Positions 18,377 through 26,550 of a stretch of DNA of 64,000 nucleotides are shown one piece after another (position 1 is the first letter of the stretch; every line of letters begins with the position of its first letter). The notes beneath the pieces were generated by a model, which was not told the DNA's origin, did not search any database, and saw only the letters and a program-made list of their open reading frames with translations. The stretch is taken from positions 1 to 64,000 of the forward strand of contig CAMNPN010000030.1 in NCBI GenBank assembly GCA_946548085.1, given 5' to 3'. The DNA comes from an uncultured Prevotella sp. Lineage in GTDB: Bacteria; Bacteroidota; Bacteroidia; Bacteroidales; Bacteroidaceae. The position numbers and the translations under genes are program-made.

Positions 18377-19627
18377 GTGGAACGGCTCTGGAACAGGAAT
18401 TATATAAAGGTGATGACGGCCAACTTTGCGCTGTTCTTCGCTTTCTATGTGCTGACACCCTTGCTGCCGCTCTATCTGAGTGAACATTTCGGCGCAACAA
18501 AGGACGTGATAGGTCTCGTGTTATCGGGCTACACCATCGCGGCTTTGTTGTGCCGGCCTTTTAGCGGCTTTCTTGTCGACTCCTTCCCAAGGAAGACGGT
18601 GCTGATGGTGTGCTTTGGCGCTTTTGCCATCTTCTTTGCCGGTTATCTCGCTGCCTCCACCTTATTATTATTCACCATCGTACGTACCCTCCATGGCGGT
18701 CCCTTCGGTGCTTTGACGGTATCCAATTCGACCGTGGCTATTGATGTGCTGCCTTCCAGCCGACGTACCGAGGGTATCGGCTATTACGGCTTGAGCAATA
18801 ACCTGGCCATGGCGATTGCACCTACCGTTGGTATCTTTATCTATAAGTTTACAGACAGTTTTATATTGTTGTTCTGGATAGCCTTGGCTGTGGCTTGTTT
18901 CGGGTGGCTGGTCGATGCAACGGTGAAACTGCCGTCGAAGGAGATTGTCCGCGACAGGTCTAAAATCTCACTGGATCGATTCTTCCTTGTGCGGGGATGG
19001 CTCTTGGGATTGAACATGGTAGCCTTTGGCTTCAGTTTTGGTGTGTTGAGTAACTATCTGGCTATCTATGGTAAGGAGGTGAAGGGCATCACGGGGGGCA
19101 CAGGCACTTATTTCCTGCTTTGCTCCATCGGTCTGATGCTTTCCCGTTTGCAGGGAGGCCGGGCGTTGCGTCGAGGCCTGTTGACCCATAATGCCGGTGA
19201 GGGGATGGTCATCTCCCTCATTGGCTATACTATCTTCATCCTCTTGCCCACGCTTGTTTCGCTGTCTGCAGATTCCGGCGGCAGCAAATTCTTCACTCTT
19301 CACTCTTCACTCTTCATTTCCATCGGCTATTACGGCTCTGCCATCCTCATAGGTCTTGGTAATGGTCACATGTGGCCGGCCTTCCAGAACATGACCATCA
19401 GTGTTGCCCGTAACAACCAGCGTGGTACGGCCAATTCCACCATTCTCATTTCTTGGGATATCGGCATGGGCCTCGGTATCCTTGTCGGTGGTATTATCTC
19501 CGAATGGCTGGGCTATGGCGCTGCCTTTTGGACTGTTGTTCTGGTCAATGCAGCCGGTGTCGCCTGTTTCTTTCTTGCCACCAAGGCATTCTTCTTACAG
19601 CGTAACCTGGACCCCTCTGTCAGGTAA
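18377..19627 (+). CDS. MFS transporter (drug/sugar efflux type)
   Basis: This 416-residue inner-membrane protein has about 12 hydrophobic helices. Visible family features are FYVLTPLLPLYLSEHFGA (TM1 and loop), the loop 2-3 motif SGFLVDSFPRKTVL and RTLHGGPFGALTV (TM4). A GTG at 18377 is used as start because the frame has a stop at 18359 and the family's usual first residues (LWNRNYIKVMTANF) follow at once. A run of CTTCACT heptamers (19291-19318) lies in frame in a loop before a late helix (KFFTLHSSLFIS). Substrate unknown. It ends 9 bp from the convergent pantothenate kinase gene. Confidence 0.8.
   Translation: MERLWNRNYIKVMTANFALFFAFYVLTPLLPLYLSEHFGATKDVIGLVLSGYTIAALLCRPFSGFLVDSFPRKTVLMVCFGAFAIFFAGYLAASTLLLFTIVRTLHGGPFGALTVSNSTVAIDVLPSSRRTEGIGYYGLSNNLAMAIAPTVGIFIYKFTDSFILLFWIALAVACFGWLVDATVKLPSKEIVRDRSKISLDRFFLVRGWLLGLNMVAFGFSFGVLSNYLAIYGKEVKGITGGTGTYFLLCSIGLMLSRLQGGRALRRGLLTHNAGEGMVISLIGYTIFILLPTLVSLSADSGGSKFFTLHSSLFISIGYYGSAILIGLGNGHMWPAFQNMTISVARNNQRGTANSTILISWDIGMGLGILVGGIISEWLGYGAAFWTVVLVNAAGVACFFLATKAFFLQRNLDPSVR
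19291..19318. repeat. CTTCACT heptamer run inside the MFS gene
   Basis: Three CTTCACT units and a fourth CTTCATT-like unit stand in frame in a predicted extracytoplasmic loop. This adds about 9 residues (FTLHSSLF). Confidence 0.75.
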
Positions 19628-19636
19628 TCGTACTTT

Positions 19637-20467
19637 TCAGCGATTACCGTTGATGGTATAGTCGAGTGCTGCGCCGATGGCGGTGCAGTACTGCGAATAC
19701 TTCGGAATATGGAAGCGGATGTTATAGAGTGTTTCCAAGGCAGGGAACACCTCTTTGCACTGAGGCAGCAGGGAGAGGTTGCCGATGAGCACGAAGTCAC
19801 GGATGTCACTGCCGAGTGAGGCAAGCCAGGCGGCTGAGCCGATGCTCTGCAGTACCATGTGGATGAGTCCTGCGGCAATGTCTTCTTTCGATGCGTCACT
19901 CTGGGCCCTGGCGAAGTTCGATGCCGTCGTGTCCATGGTCAGCCCCGGTACGGGGATGGCACTGATGTCGCCGATAGTCAGGTCGATATTGCGGATATTG
20001 CCTTGCTTGGCAAGCTCTGCCACCTGCCTGATGTCGTTGGTGTTGAGCATGATACGGGCCAGTCCGGCCAATGTTCCGCCACCGACGCCGATACCACCGA
20101 TGTGCTTCATCTCATTGCCGTCGCACTTCACAAACGATGTACCTGTTCCCATCGAAACGACGATGGTATGGTCGAGTTTCGACTCAAAGCGTGCACCGAG
20201 ACCGTCAGCCACAAACTCTTCCGATTTTGCCGTCGGCAGCCCGTAGATAGCACCTTCGATATAGGCAGCACCCACACCGGTCAGCATCACCTGCTCCACA
20301 TCTTTCAAGTCGATGTCGTTGTCGTGCAGATACTTACCGAAGGCACCATAGAGTGATGTGATGGGGTCGGCAGCCGTGATACGGATTGGGGCCGAGACCT
20401 TACCATTCTTAATACCAACAATCTTCGTGGTCGAGATGCCCACATCGATACCAATGACTATTCCCAT
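19637..20467 (-). CDS. coaW: Type II pantothenate kinase
   Basis: This 276-residue cytoplasmic enzyme phosphorylates pantothenate in the first step of coenzyme A synthesis. It has the actin-like ATPase fold: phosphate-1 GIDVGISTTK at residues 6-15, the phosphate-2 region SMGTGTSF and the GGIGVGGGTLAGL segment typical of the Staphylococcus/eukaryote-type (PF03630) kinases. Type II kinases usually escape feedback inhibition by CoA. Length is normal. The leader directly upstream is a heptamer array (20481-20542), and transcription may read through from the tRNA-Phe promoter at 20740. Confidence 0.85.
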   Translation of the reverse strand: MGIVIGIDVGISTTKIVGIKNGKVSAPIRITAADPITSLYGAFGKYLHDNDIDLKDVEQVMLTGVGAAYIEGAIYGLPTAKSEEFVADGLGARFESKLDHTIVVSMGTGTSFVKCDGNEMKHIGGIGVGGGTLAGLARIMLNTNDIRQVAELAKQGNIRNIDLTIGDISAIPVPGLTMDTTASNFARAQSDASKEDIAAGLIHMVLQSIGSAAWLASLGSDIRDFVLIGNLSLLPQCKEVFPALETLYNIRFHIPKYSQYCTAIGAALDYTINGNR

Positions 20468-20480
20468 GTTATTTAATGTT

Positions 20481-20542
20481 CAATGCTCAAATCTCAATGC
20501 TCAAATCTCAATGCTCAATGCTCAAATCTCAATGCTCAATGC
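20481..20542. repeat. CAATGCT/CAAATCT heptamer array
   Basis: Nearly nine consecutive 7-bp units alternate between CAATGCT and CAAATCT, lying between the coaW start and the tRNA terminator. Confidence 0.9.
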
Positions 20543-20580
20543 AAAAAAGAAACCCGGCCGCCATAACGCGAAACCGGGCT
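20543..20580 (-). terminator. Terminator after tRNA-Phe
   Basis: On the minus strand AGCCCGG and CCGGGTT form a stem followed by a T-rich tail (TTTCTTTTTT), 16 bp after the tRNA 3' end. Confidence 0.7.
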
Positions 20581-20595
20581 AATGAAAGGAGGAAG

Positions 20596-20668
20596 TGGTA
20601 CCTCCAGGAATCGAACCGGGGACACACGGATTTTCAGTCCGATGCTCTACCAACTGAGCTAAGGCACC
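20596..20668 (-). tRNA. tRNA-Phe (GAA)
   Basis: A 73-nt cloverleaf. Acceptor GGTGCCT pairs with AGGTACC (one G-T pair), the D-loop is AGCTCAGTTGGTAGAGC, the anticodon loop CTGAAAA gives GAA, and the T-arm has GGTTCGATTCC. Discriminator A; the CCA end is not encoded. It stands alone with its own promoter and terminator. Confidence 0.95.
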
Positions 20669-20739
20669 AATTTGGTTCTTTCAGTCGCGTCGCTTTGTGA
20701 AAGCGGTAAACCGAGCGGCAATCCTTTCGTTTGCGGGTG

Positions 20740-20747
20740 CAAAGGTA
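20740..20747 (-). promoter_or_regulatory. -7 box TACCTTTG for tRNA-Phe
   Basis: A TAnnTTTG match on the minus strand, 71 bp upstream of the mature tRNA 5' end. Confidence 0.65.
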
Positions 20748-20814
20748 CGAACTTTTTTTGGATCCACCAAATTTTTCCATAACTTTTTTCAAAAAAAGTC
20801 CTTCCTTCTCTATT

Positions 20815-21915
20815 TTATAGCGGATTCCACCCCTGAGCTTTGAGTTCAAACTCCTGATTGTCTCTTGTCACGAGCACGTTTCCGAATTTCTCTTCAGTGA
20901 TATGGCCGATCAGTTTCACACCCTCTATCTGCTCTATCTTTGCATGGTCGCCGATGGGCACGGTGAACAGCAGTTCATAGTCCTCGCCGCCGTTTAGTGC
21001 ACAGGTGGTCACGTTCATGTTCATCTCCTCGGCCATTACAGCGGTCTGGTAGTCGATGGGGATATTCTTCTCATAGATGCGACAGCCCACCTTCGACTGT
21101 TTGCAGATGTGCATCAGCTCCGACGACAGTCCGTCTGAGATGTCCATCATGGCAGTGGGCTTAATGCCTGCTTCCCGCAGCTTTTGGATGATGTCGCCAC
21201 GGGCCTCTGTCTGTAGCTGGCGCTGTAGCAGATACTCTTTGCCGGCAAAGTCGGGTTGGAAAGAGAATGCCTCGAGCTGGGCGTTGAGTGCTGCACGTCT
21301 TTCTTCGTCGCCGGCATTCTTCGCCTCTTTGATTTTCTTCTGCAGGTCGTCGATCTGTCCGTAGTAGACCGACTTCTCTCGTTCCAGCAGCTGCAGTCCC
21401 ATATAGGCTGCCCCCAGGTCTCCACTGACGCAGATCAGGTCGGTGCTCTTGGCACCGTTACGATACACGATATCTTCCTTCCGTGCCTCACCGATGCAGG
21501 TGATGCTGATAGCCATCCCGGTGAAGCTCGACGTGGTGTCGCCGCCGACGATGTCCACACCCCATTTGTCACAGGCCAGACGCAGACCGCTGTAGAACTG
21601 TTCCATGTCTTCCACGGAGAATCGTTTGCTGAGTGCCAGCGAGACGGTCATCTGTCGGGGTGTGCCGTTCATGGCGAACACATCGCTGATGTTCACCATC
21701 GCACTCTTGTAACCGAGGTGCTGCAGGTCGATGTAGGTCAGGTCGAAATGGACACCCTCCATCAGCAGATCGGTAGTGACGAGCACTTCCTTGTCAGGAT
21801 AAGAGAGTACGGCGCAGTCGTCGCCGACGCCGTACTTTGTACTCTCGTTCTTTATCTTGATGTCTTTTGTCAGACGGTCTATCAGACCGAATTCTCCTAA
21901 TTTTGCTATCTCCAT
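20815..21915 (-). CDS. thiL: Thiamine-monophosphate kinase
   Basis: ThiL phosphorylates thiamine phosphate to the active cofactor thiamine diphosphate in the cytoplasm. The 366 residues show the PurM/ThiL fold signatures GDDCAV (residues 32-37), VTTDLLMEGVHFD, VGGDTTSS, MMDISDGLSSE and NGGEDYELLF. Between LLEREK and QPDFAGKEYLL there is an extra highly charged helical insert of about 30 residues (QIDDLQKKIKEAKNAGDEER) that would form a protruding coiled-coil arm. The 113-bp gap upstream has no promoter box, so it may be transcribed with lpxK. Confidence 0.9.
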   Translation of the reverse strand: MEIAKLGEFGLIDRLTKDIKIKNESTKYGVGDDCAVLSYPDKEVLVTTDLLMEGVHFDLTYIDLQHLGYKSAMVNISDVFAMNGTPRQMTVSLALSKRFSVEDMEQFYSGLRLACDKWGVDIVGGDTTSSFTGMAISITCIGEARKEDIVYRNGAKSTDLICVSGDLGAAYMGLQLLEREKSVYYGQIDDLQKKIKEAKNAGDEERRAALNAQLEAFSFQPDFAGKEYLLQRQLQTEARGDIIQKLREAGIKPTAMMDISDGLSSELMHICKQSKVGCRIYEKNIPIDYQTAVMAEEMNMNVTTCALNGGEDYELLFTVPIGDHAKIEQIEGVKLIGHITEEKFGNVLVTRDNQEFELKAQGWNPL

Positions 21916-21929
21916 TTTATTATCTTTTA

Positions 21930-22025
21930 TTTCTCATTGGCTTCGCCCATTTTGCGTCGCGTCTCGGCATAGCTCAAACAAGCTTGGCTCTGCTCTCGCC
22001 GCCAGCAAAATTCCACACGCCGCGA
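21930..22025. repeat. Palindrome-rich spacer between lpxK and thiL
   Basis: The gap contains AGCTCAAACAAGCTTGGCTC with flanking CTCGG and CTCTCG. Its style resembles the palindromic elements at 34491 and 47275 but it is not clearly the same sequence. No gene or promoter box is seen in it. Confidence 0.35.
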
Positions 22026-22028
22026 TTT

Positions 22029-23234
22029 TTACTTAAAACTGATAGTCAGCGGCCGGTCCCCAGTAAGATTACTGTCTTTGGACTTATGGTTGTCTTTGCC
22101 TTTAACCATGATGCTCTTTCTCGACTTCTTACGTACATAATTAATAATACATTGATTAAAAGCCTCTTCCTGGTCGAGCAGAATCTGGATGCTGATAGGC
22201 AACACGTAGAGATGGTCTCTCACCTCCTGACTCAGACCTTCTACCTGCCTCAGTCTTGTCTCGTCTTTTTCTGTGGTTACAATCATCTTGGGCGAGGGTA
22301 GGGCACTGAAGGCCTCGTTGATCAGTTCCACATCCTTCTTGCTGAAGGCATGGTGGTCGCTGAACGACAGGGGCGTCACCTTTTGGGCGTATGCCTCCAG
22401 TTCTGCGAGCATTTGCTCTGGCGAGGCAATGCCTGTCAGCAGTAGCACGTGCTTATCGGCCAGGTATGATAGTGCTTGGGTGCTCTGAGTATTTCGGTCA
22501 CTTTGAAGCGTTGTGAATACCGCCCTCAATTCTCCAAACTCATGGGTAGAGAAGAAAAGCTGCTGATAGGGATAGAGCCTCATGGCCTTGGTGATGACAC
22601 GAAACTCCATGGGTTTCAGGTCCTTCGGGCACTTTGTCACAATCACGATGTCGGCCCTGTCCTTGCTCTTCACCGGCTCTCTCAGTCGTCCTGCCGGCAG
22701 CAACTCATCGTAGATGATCAGCCGGTGGTAGTCCACGAGCAGAATGTTGATGCCAGGTTTCACATAACGGTGCTGGAAGGCATCGTCGAGCAGGATGACG
22801 TCAATATCCTTCACATATTCCCCATTGGTGAGTTTCTCGATGCCGCGTGTCCGTTTCTTGTCTACAGCCACGGTGATATCGGGGAACTTCGTCATGATCT
22901 GAAAGGGCTCGTCGCCGATGGTACTGACGGTGGCATCCTTGTCGGCCAGCACAAAGCCGTGGGTCTTACGCTTATAGCCGCGACTCAGCATGGCCACCTT
23001 TGTGTGGTCTTTCAGCAGCCGTATCAGATACTCCACATGTGGGGTCTTGCCGGTACCGCCGACGGTTATATTGCCGACAGAGATGACTGGTGTGCTGAAC
23101 GACCTGCTTTTAAGGACCCCCATCTCAAAGAGCATGTTCCTGAGACCCACGCCAAAGCCGTAAAGCCAACTCAGCGGCAGCAGCTTCTTGTTTGTCCTAA
23201 TAAGGTCGCCCTCTATTCTATCCTTGCCTATCAC
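22029..23234 (-). CDS. lpxK: Tetraacyldisaccharide 4'-kinase (lipid A synthesis)
   Basis: LpxK adds the 4'-phosphate to the lipid A disaccharide at the inner membrane. The 401-residue protein has the family P-loop GNITVGGTGKT (residues 54-64), an N-terminal hydrophobic stretch (LSWLYGFGVGLRN), LLDDAFQHRYV and PAGRLREP. The start is a GTG at 23234; the next Met (residue 34) would remove conserved sequence. The last 30 residues (VKGKDNHKSKDSNLTGDRP and on) are a charged extension beyond the usual end. Heptamer repeats fill the space between it and the upstream sppA, right up to the start codon, so both genes are probably one unit. Confidence 0.9.
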   Translation of the reverse strand: MIGKDRIEGDLIRTNKKLLPLSWLYGFGVGLRNMLFEMGVLKSRSFSTPVISVGNITVGGTGKTPHVEYLIRLLKDHTKVAMLSRGYKRKTHGFVLADKDATVSTIGDEPFQIMTKFPDITVAVDKKRTRGIEKLTNGEYVKDIDVILLDDAFQHRYVKPGINILLVDYHRLIIYDELLPAGRLREPVKSKDRADIVIVTKCPKDLKPMEFRVITKAMRLYPYQQLFFSTHEFGELRAVFTTLQSDRNTQSTQALSYLADKHVLLLTGIASPEQMLAELEAYAQKVTPLSFSDHHAFSKKDVELINEAFSALPSPKMIVTTEKDETRLRQVEGLSQEVRDHLYVLPISIQILLDQEEAFNQCIINYVRKKSRKSIMVKGKDNHKSKDSNLTGDRPLTISFK

Positions 23235-23236
23235 TA

Positions 23237-23303
23237 TAAACTATAAACTGTAAACCGTAAACTGTAAACCGTAAACCGTAAACCGTAAACCGTAAACCGT
23301 AAA
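23237..23303. repeat. TAAACCG heptamer array in front of lpxK
   Basis: Consecutive 7-bp units read GTTTACGG/GTTTACAG/GTTTATAG in the lpxK sense. They reach from the sppA stop to the lpxK GTG. Confidence 0.9.
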
Positions 23304-25115
23304 CTACTTCACCCTGACATCTTCCAATATGCGGGCCTGGAGTGTACGACCGCTCTTCACACTCTGACGGATCTCCATCAGAGGCTCGTACAGGTCGCCG
23401 AGCAGTGTCTTCAGCTCTGCCTGGAGCTTACTGTCGAGGTAGGACCCTTTCTTATCGGTTTGTGGCATAAAGGCGTCGAGCCAGTTGCCCTTGCCGGGAT
23501 AGGCCTGGGTGTGGTATTCGCCGACTTTGGCCAGCTCTGCTGCCTTCTTCACGGCATCGTCGAGGCTGCCGAGTTGGTCTACGAGCTTGATCTTCTGAGC
23601 GTCGGTAGCCAGCCATACCCTTCCTTGGGCGATGGAGTCAACTTGTGCAGGTTTCATGCCACGGCCTTCGGCGACGATGTCCAGGAACGACTGGTAGCCG
23701 CGGTTCACATAGGTCTGCATGCGGCTCATCACTTCTTCAGGGTTCTTGCCAACCACCAAGTCAGTCTCATAGTCACTGTATTTATTAGTGCTTACACCGT
23801 CGAAGGTCACACCGAGCTTGTCCTGTACCAGTCCGCTGAAGTTTGGAATCAGTCCGAAGATGCCGATGCTGCCAGTGATGGTTGTCGGCTCGGCGACAAT
23901 CCAGTTGGCCGGCGAACTGATCCAGTAGCCTCCCGAGGCAGCCATGCCACCCATCGATACTACGACGGGCTTCTTAGCCTTCACCAGTTTGATGGCATGA
24001 CGTATCTGTTCGGATGCCACGGCACTGCCGCCGCCGGAGTTCACACGGAACACTACGGCCTTCACGTCGTCATCGTCGGCCAACTTGCGCAAATCCTCGG
24101 CCGTTGTCTTACCCACGATGCTATGTCCGCCGCCGTTCAGCAGGTTCATTGCCTCTGTGTCTACGATGCTGCCGAAGGCATAGTACACGGCAATCTCCTC
24201 GCCGTCATTACTCGACTCATCCTTCACGTTCAGCATGTCACTGAGTGTCAGCTGGTGTATGTGCTCGTCCTTGCCTATCTTCAGCCGGTCCTTGATCTCA
24301 GCCTGAAGTTCTTCGGGAAACAGTATCTTGTCTATGAGTTTTGCCGTCAGATAGTCGTTGGGGGTGGCCAGGCTCATGATGCTGTCGTTAGCCAACTGGT
24401 TCAGTTGCTCGGCACTCACCTTACGGCTCTCACCAATCTCCTTCAGCCAGTACTTCCAGATGCCGTTAAGGTAGGCGGCACGCTGTTCGCGGTCATAGTC
24501 GCTCATGCCGGTCTGGGTATTGCGCTCCACATAGCTCTTATATTTGCCGACCTTTGCCGTGAGATATTTCACGCCGAGCTTGTCGTAGAGCCCTTTCATG
24601 TATTCGCCCTTGCCGCCGAGACCTTTGAAGTCTACCATGCCCTCGGCATTCAGGTACACCTTGTCGGCCACCGATGCCACGTAGTAGTTGGCCTGCAGAT
24701 ACTGGTCGGCGTAGGCCACGATCCATTTGCCGCTTTGCTTGAAGTCCTTCAGGGCGTCGCGCAGCTGCTGAGCCGTGGCAGGAGCGTCAAACTCCGTGAT
24801 GCCGCCTTCAAGGTAGATGCCCTTGATGTCGTCGTTTGCCTTGGCCTTGCGGATGCTGCCGATCAGGTCGTCGAGTCCCATGGCACTCATGTCGCCCATG
24901 CCGAGCATAGCGTCAAAGGGTGTCCCTTCGTCGGTACGTTCACTGATGGTGCCGTCAAGCTTGATCACGAACACGGAGTTCGCCTCCACCTTCGTCGGGG
25001 CGGAGTCGCTGGCCAGCATGCCGACAAGTGAGATGACCATGAAGAATCCTGCTATCAACAGAAAGATGGCGATGCCACAGACGGTGGCGAATACCATTTT
25101 GAAGAACTGTTTCAT
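23304..25115 (-). CDS. sppA: Signal peptide peptidase SppA, long (67K) type
   Basis: This 603-residue membrane-anchored serine protease degrades cleaved signal peptides. One N-terminal transmembrane helix (about residues 7-35) is followed by two S49 domains. The catalytic dyad is visible as K191 in KVGKYKSYVE of the first domain and S394 in GGMAASGGYW of the second. VNSGGGSAVAS and ITGSIGIFG are also family motifs. The ATG at 25115 is used: an in-frame TTG at 25151 belongs to the promoter box. It is first in the sppA-lpxK-(thiL) leftward run. Confidence 0.9.
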   Translation of the reverse strand: MKQFFKMVFATVCGIAIFLLIAGFFMVISLVGMLASDSAPTKVEANSVFVIKLDGTISERTDEGTPFDAMLGMGDMSAMGLDDLIGSIRKAKANDDIKGIYLEGGITEFDAPATAQQLRDALKDFKQSGKWIVAYADQYLQANYYVASVADKVYLNAEGMVDFKGLGGKGEYMKGLYDKLGVKYLTAKVGKYKSYVERNTQTGMSDYDREQRAAYLNGIWKYWLKEIGESRKVSAEQLNQLANDSIMSLATPNDYLTAKLIDKILFPEELQAEIKDRLKIGKDEHIHQLTLSDMLNVKDESSNDGEEIAVYYAFGSIVDTEAMNLLNGGGHSIVGKTTAEDLRKLADDDDVKAVVFRVNSGGGSAVASEQIRHAIKLVKAKKPVVVSMGGMAASGGYWISSPANWIVAEPTTITGSIGIFGLIPNFSGLVQDKLGVTFDGVSTNKYSDYETDLVVGKNPEEVMSRMQTYVNRGYQSFLDIVAEGRGMKPAQVDSIAQGRVWLATDAQKIKLVDQLGSLDDAVKKAAELAKVGEYHTQAYPGKGNWLDAFMPQTDKKGSYLDSKLQAELKTLLGDLYEPLMEIRQSVKSGRTLQARILEDVRVK

Positions 25116-25148
25116 ATACCTTAATAATATATAGTTAATTTCAGCCGA

Positions 25149-25156
25149 CAAAGATA
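25149..25156 (-). promoter_or_regulatory. -7 box TATCTTTG for sppA
   Basis: A perfect TAnnTTTG match on the minus strand, 33 bp upstream of the sppA ATG. Confidence 0.7.
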
Positions 25157-25232
25157 GTATAATTTTTTTATTTAAGCAAATAAAACTATAAATAATGCAA
25201 ATAAAACTATAAATAATTGTAAAAACTACCCC

Positions 25233-25262
25233 CTATAAACTATAAACTATAAACTATAAACA
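25233..25262. repeat. TAAACTA heptamer run
   Basis: Four consecutive TAAACTA units lie just upstream of the promoter box of the thioredoxin-fold lipoprotein. Confidence 0.8.
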
Positions 25263-25271
25263 AAAAACACC

Positions 25272-25279
25272 TACCTTTG
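25272..25279 (+). promoter_or_regulatory. -7 box TACCTTTG, very close to the start codon
   Basis: A TAnnTTTG match that ends only 6 bp before the ATG at 25286. A transcript starting at the usual distance would have almost no leader. Confidence 0.6.
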
Positions 25280-25285
25280 TCGTCG

Positions 25286-25777
25286 ATGAAACCATGTTGG
25301 TGCATGTTACTGATCATTTGCTTGTTCGCCGGATGTGTGGTCGATAGCGATGAGACGCCCGCTTCTTCTGAAGAGCGGGTGAAAGTAGGCGACCGCCTGC
25401 CTTCGTTCTCCGTCGATGTGACCGATGGCGACTCTACCTATGTCTTTTCATCCGAGCGTCTCACAGGTCGTACCGTCATCGTTTTTTTCCATACCTCTTG
25501 TTCCGACTGTCAGCGTGAACTGCCCGAACTCAACGATTACTATCTGCGTCATCGCGACGACCCTGGGTTCCGCATGGTGGCCATTGCTCGTGAGGAGTCA
25601 GCTTCAGAGGTGGCAGCCTTCTGGCTCGACTATGGCCTCTCCATCCCGTATTCGCCCCAGCCCGACCGCAGGGTCTATAACCTTTTCGCCGACATGACCA
25701 TCCCCAGAGTCTATGTCTCTTCCCCTCAAGGTATAGTAGAGTGGGTGGGTATCGAGCGCTTTAGTGTAGACTTCTGA
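25286..25777 (+). CDS. Thioredoxin-fold (TlpA/AhpC-TSA-like) lipoprotein
   Basis: The 163-residue protein has a short signal with lipobox LFAGC (lipidated Cys17) and a thioredoxin-like domain with the redox pair C72-S-D-C75 in FFHTSCSDCQRELP. The cis-Pro segment is TIPRVYV. It probably works as a thiol-disulfide reductase or peroxide-related protein at the periplasmic membrane face. The ATG at 25286 is chosen: an upstream TTG at 25277 is part of the promoter box, and Met7 would leave too short a signal. The gene stands alone, divergent from sppA. Confidence 0.8.
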   Translation: MKPCWCMLLIICLFAGCVVDSDETPASSEERVKVGDRLPSFSVDVTDGDSTYVFSSERLTGRTVIVFFHTSCSDCQRELPELNDYYLRHRDDPGFRMVAIAREESASEVAAFWLDYGLSIPYSPQPDRRVYNLFADMTIPRVYVSSPQGIVEWVGIERFSVDF

Positions 25778-25897
25778 TACCTGTCTTCAATTAACTTCTT
25801 TCTTTAAATTTAATGCTTTATAACCTTTTTGTCTTAAAAAAGATTAAATTATTGTCATTAGTCTGCATATTTATTGTTATTTCTCATTTTTTTTATT

Positions 25898-25905
25898 TAA
25901 TTTTG
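25898..25905 (+). promoter_or_regulatory. -7 box TAATTTTG for the fimbrial locus
   Basis: A TAnnTTTG match in an AT-rich 160-bp gap, 42 bp upstream of the first fimbrial gene; it is the only such box seen before Fic at 34691. Confidence 0.5.
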
Positions 25906-25947
25906 TGATTCGAAACAGCTCTGTTACAAATTTAATAAGTGTATATA

Positions 25948-26538
25948 GTGAAGAATTTTGTGTTTAAAGCTTTATTGACAGCTGCATTCCTGTTAACTGC
26001 AGGGTACAACACCGCCAAAGCGCAGCAGGTCGCTTTGAAGACTAATCTGTTGTATGATGCGACCACTACGCCTAATCTCGGTTTGGAGATAGGAGCAGGT
26101 AAGAAGCACACCCTGCAAGTGTTCTATGGCTTAAACCCGTGGAAGTTTGGCCATGGCGACGACCAGAAGTTCCTTAAACACTGGGTTGTCAATCCTGAGT
26201 ACCGCTATTGGTTCTGCCACCGGTTCAACGGCTCCTTCCTTGGCGTCCATGCTTTCGGTGGTCAGTTCGATGCCTATGGCATCAAGCCCCCGTTCGGCTG
26301 GTGGGACGAACTGAAGGACTACCGTCATGAGGGATGGTTCGTCGGTGGCGGTGTCGCCTGCGGCTACCAGTGGATCCTCTCCCGTCACTGGAACTTCGAG
26401 GCCTCCATTGGTGTAGGTGCGGCCTATATCGACTACGACAAGTTCAACTGCGGCGTCTGCGGCAAGAAGATCGACGACGGCAACAAGTGGTACGTCGGTC
26501 CCACCAAACTTGCCCTCTCCTTATTATATATGTTCTAA
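25948..26538 (+). CDS. DUF3575 outer-membrane-like protein of the fimbrial locus
   Basis: This protein of about 196 residues has a signal peptide (MKNFVFKALLTAAFLLTAG... AKAQ) and beta-strand pairs ending in aromatic residues (LQVFYGLNPW, PEYRYWFCHRF, HEGWFVGGG), finishing ...LALSLLYMF, an outer-membrane beta-barrel-like C-terminus. It matches the DUF3575 proteins that open type V fimbrial loci in Bacteroides and Parabacteroides. The start is a GTG at 25948, giving MKNF; the in-frame GTG at 25939 is an alternative. It is followed after 12 bp by the DUF3868 gene. Its exact role in fimbria assembly is unknown. Confidence 0.75.
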   Translation: MKNFVFKALLTAAFLLTAGYNTAKAQQVALKTNLLYDATTTPNLGLEIGAGKKHTLQVFYGLNPWKFGHGDDQKFLKHWVVNPEYRYWFCHRFNGSFLGVHAFGGQFDAYGIKPPFGWWDELKDYRHEGWFVGGGVACGYQWILSRHWNFEASIGVGAAYIDYDKFNCGVCGKKIDDGNKWYVGPTKLALSLLYMF

Positions 26539-26550
26539 GACCTTACTGCA

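Noticed and set aside
23460..25031. A 523-codon open frame antisense to sppA
   Set aside because: It lies fully opposite a well-supported gene; its His/Val/Leu-rich sequence is what the complement of GC-rich coding DNA gives. It has no promoter box or signal.
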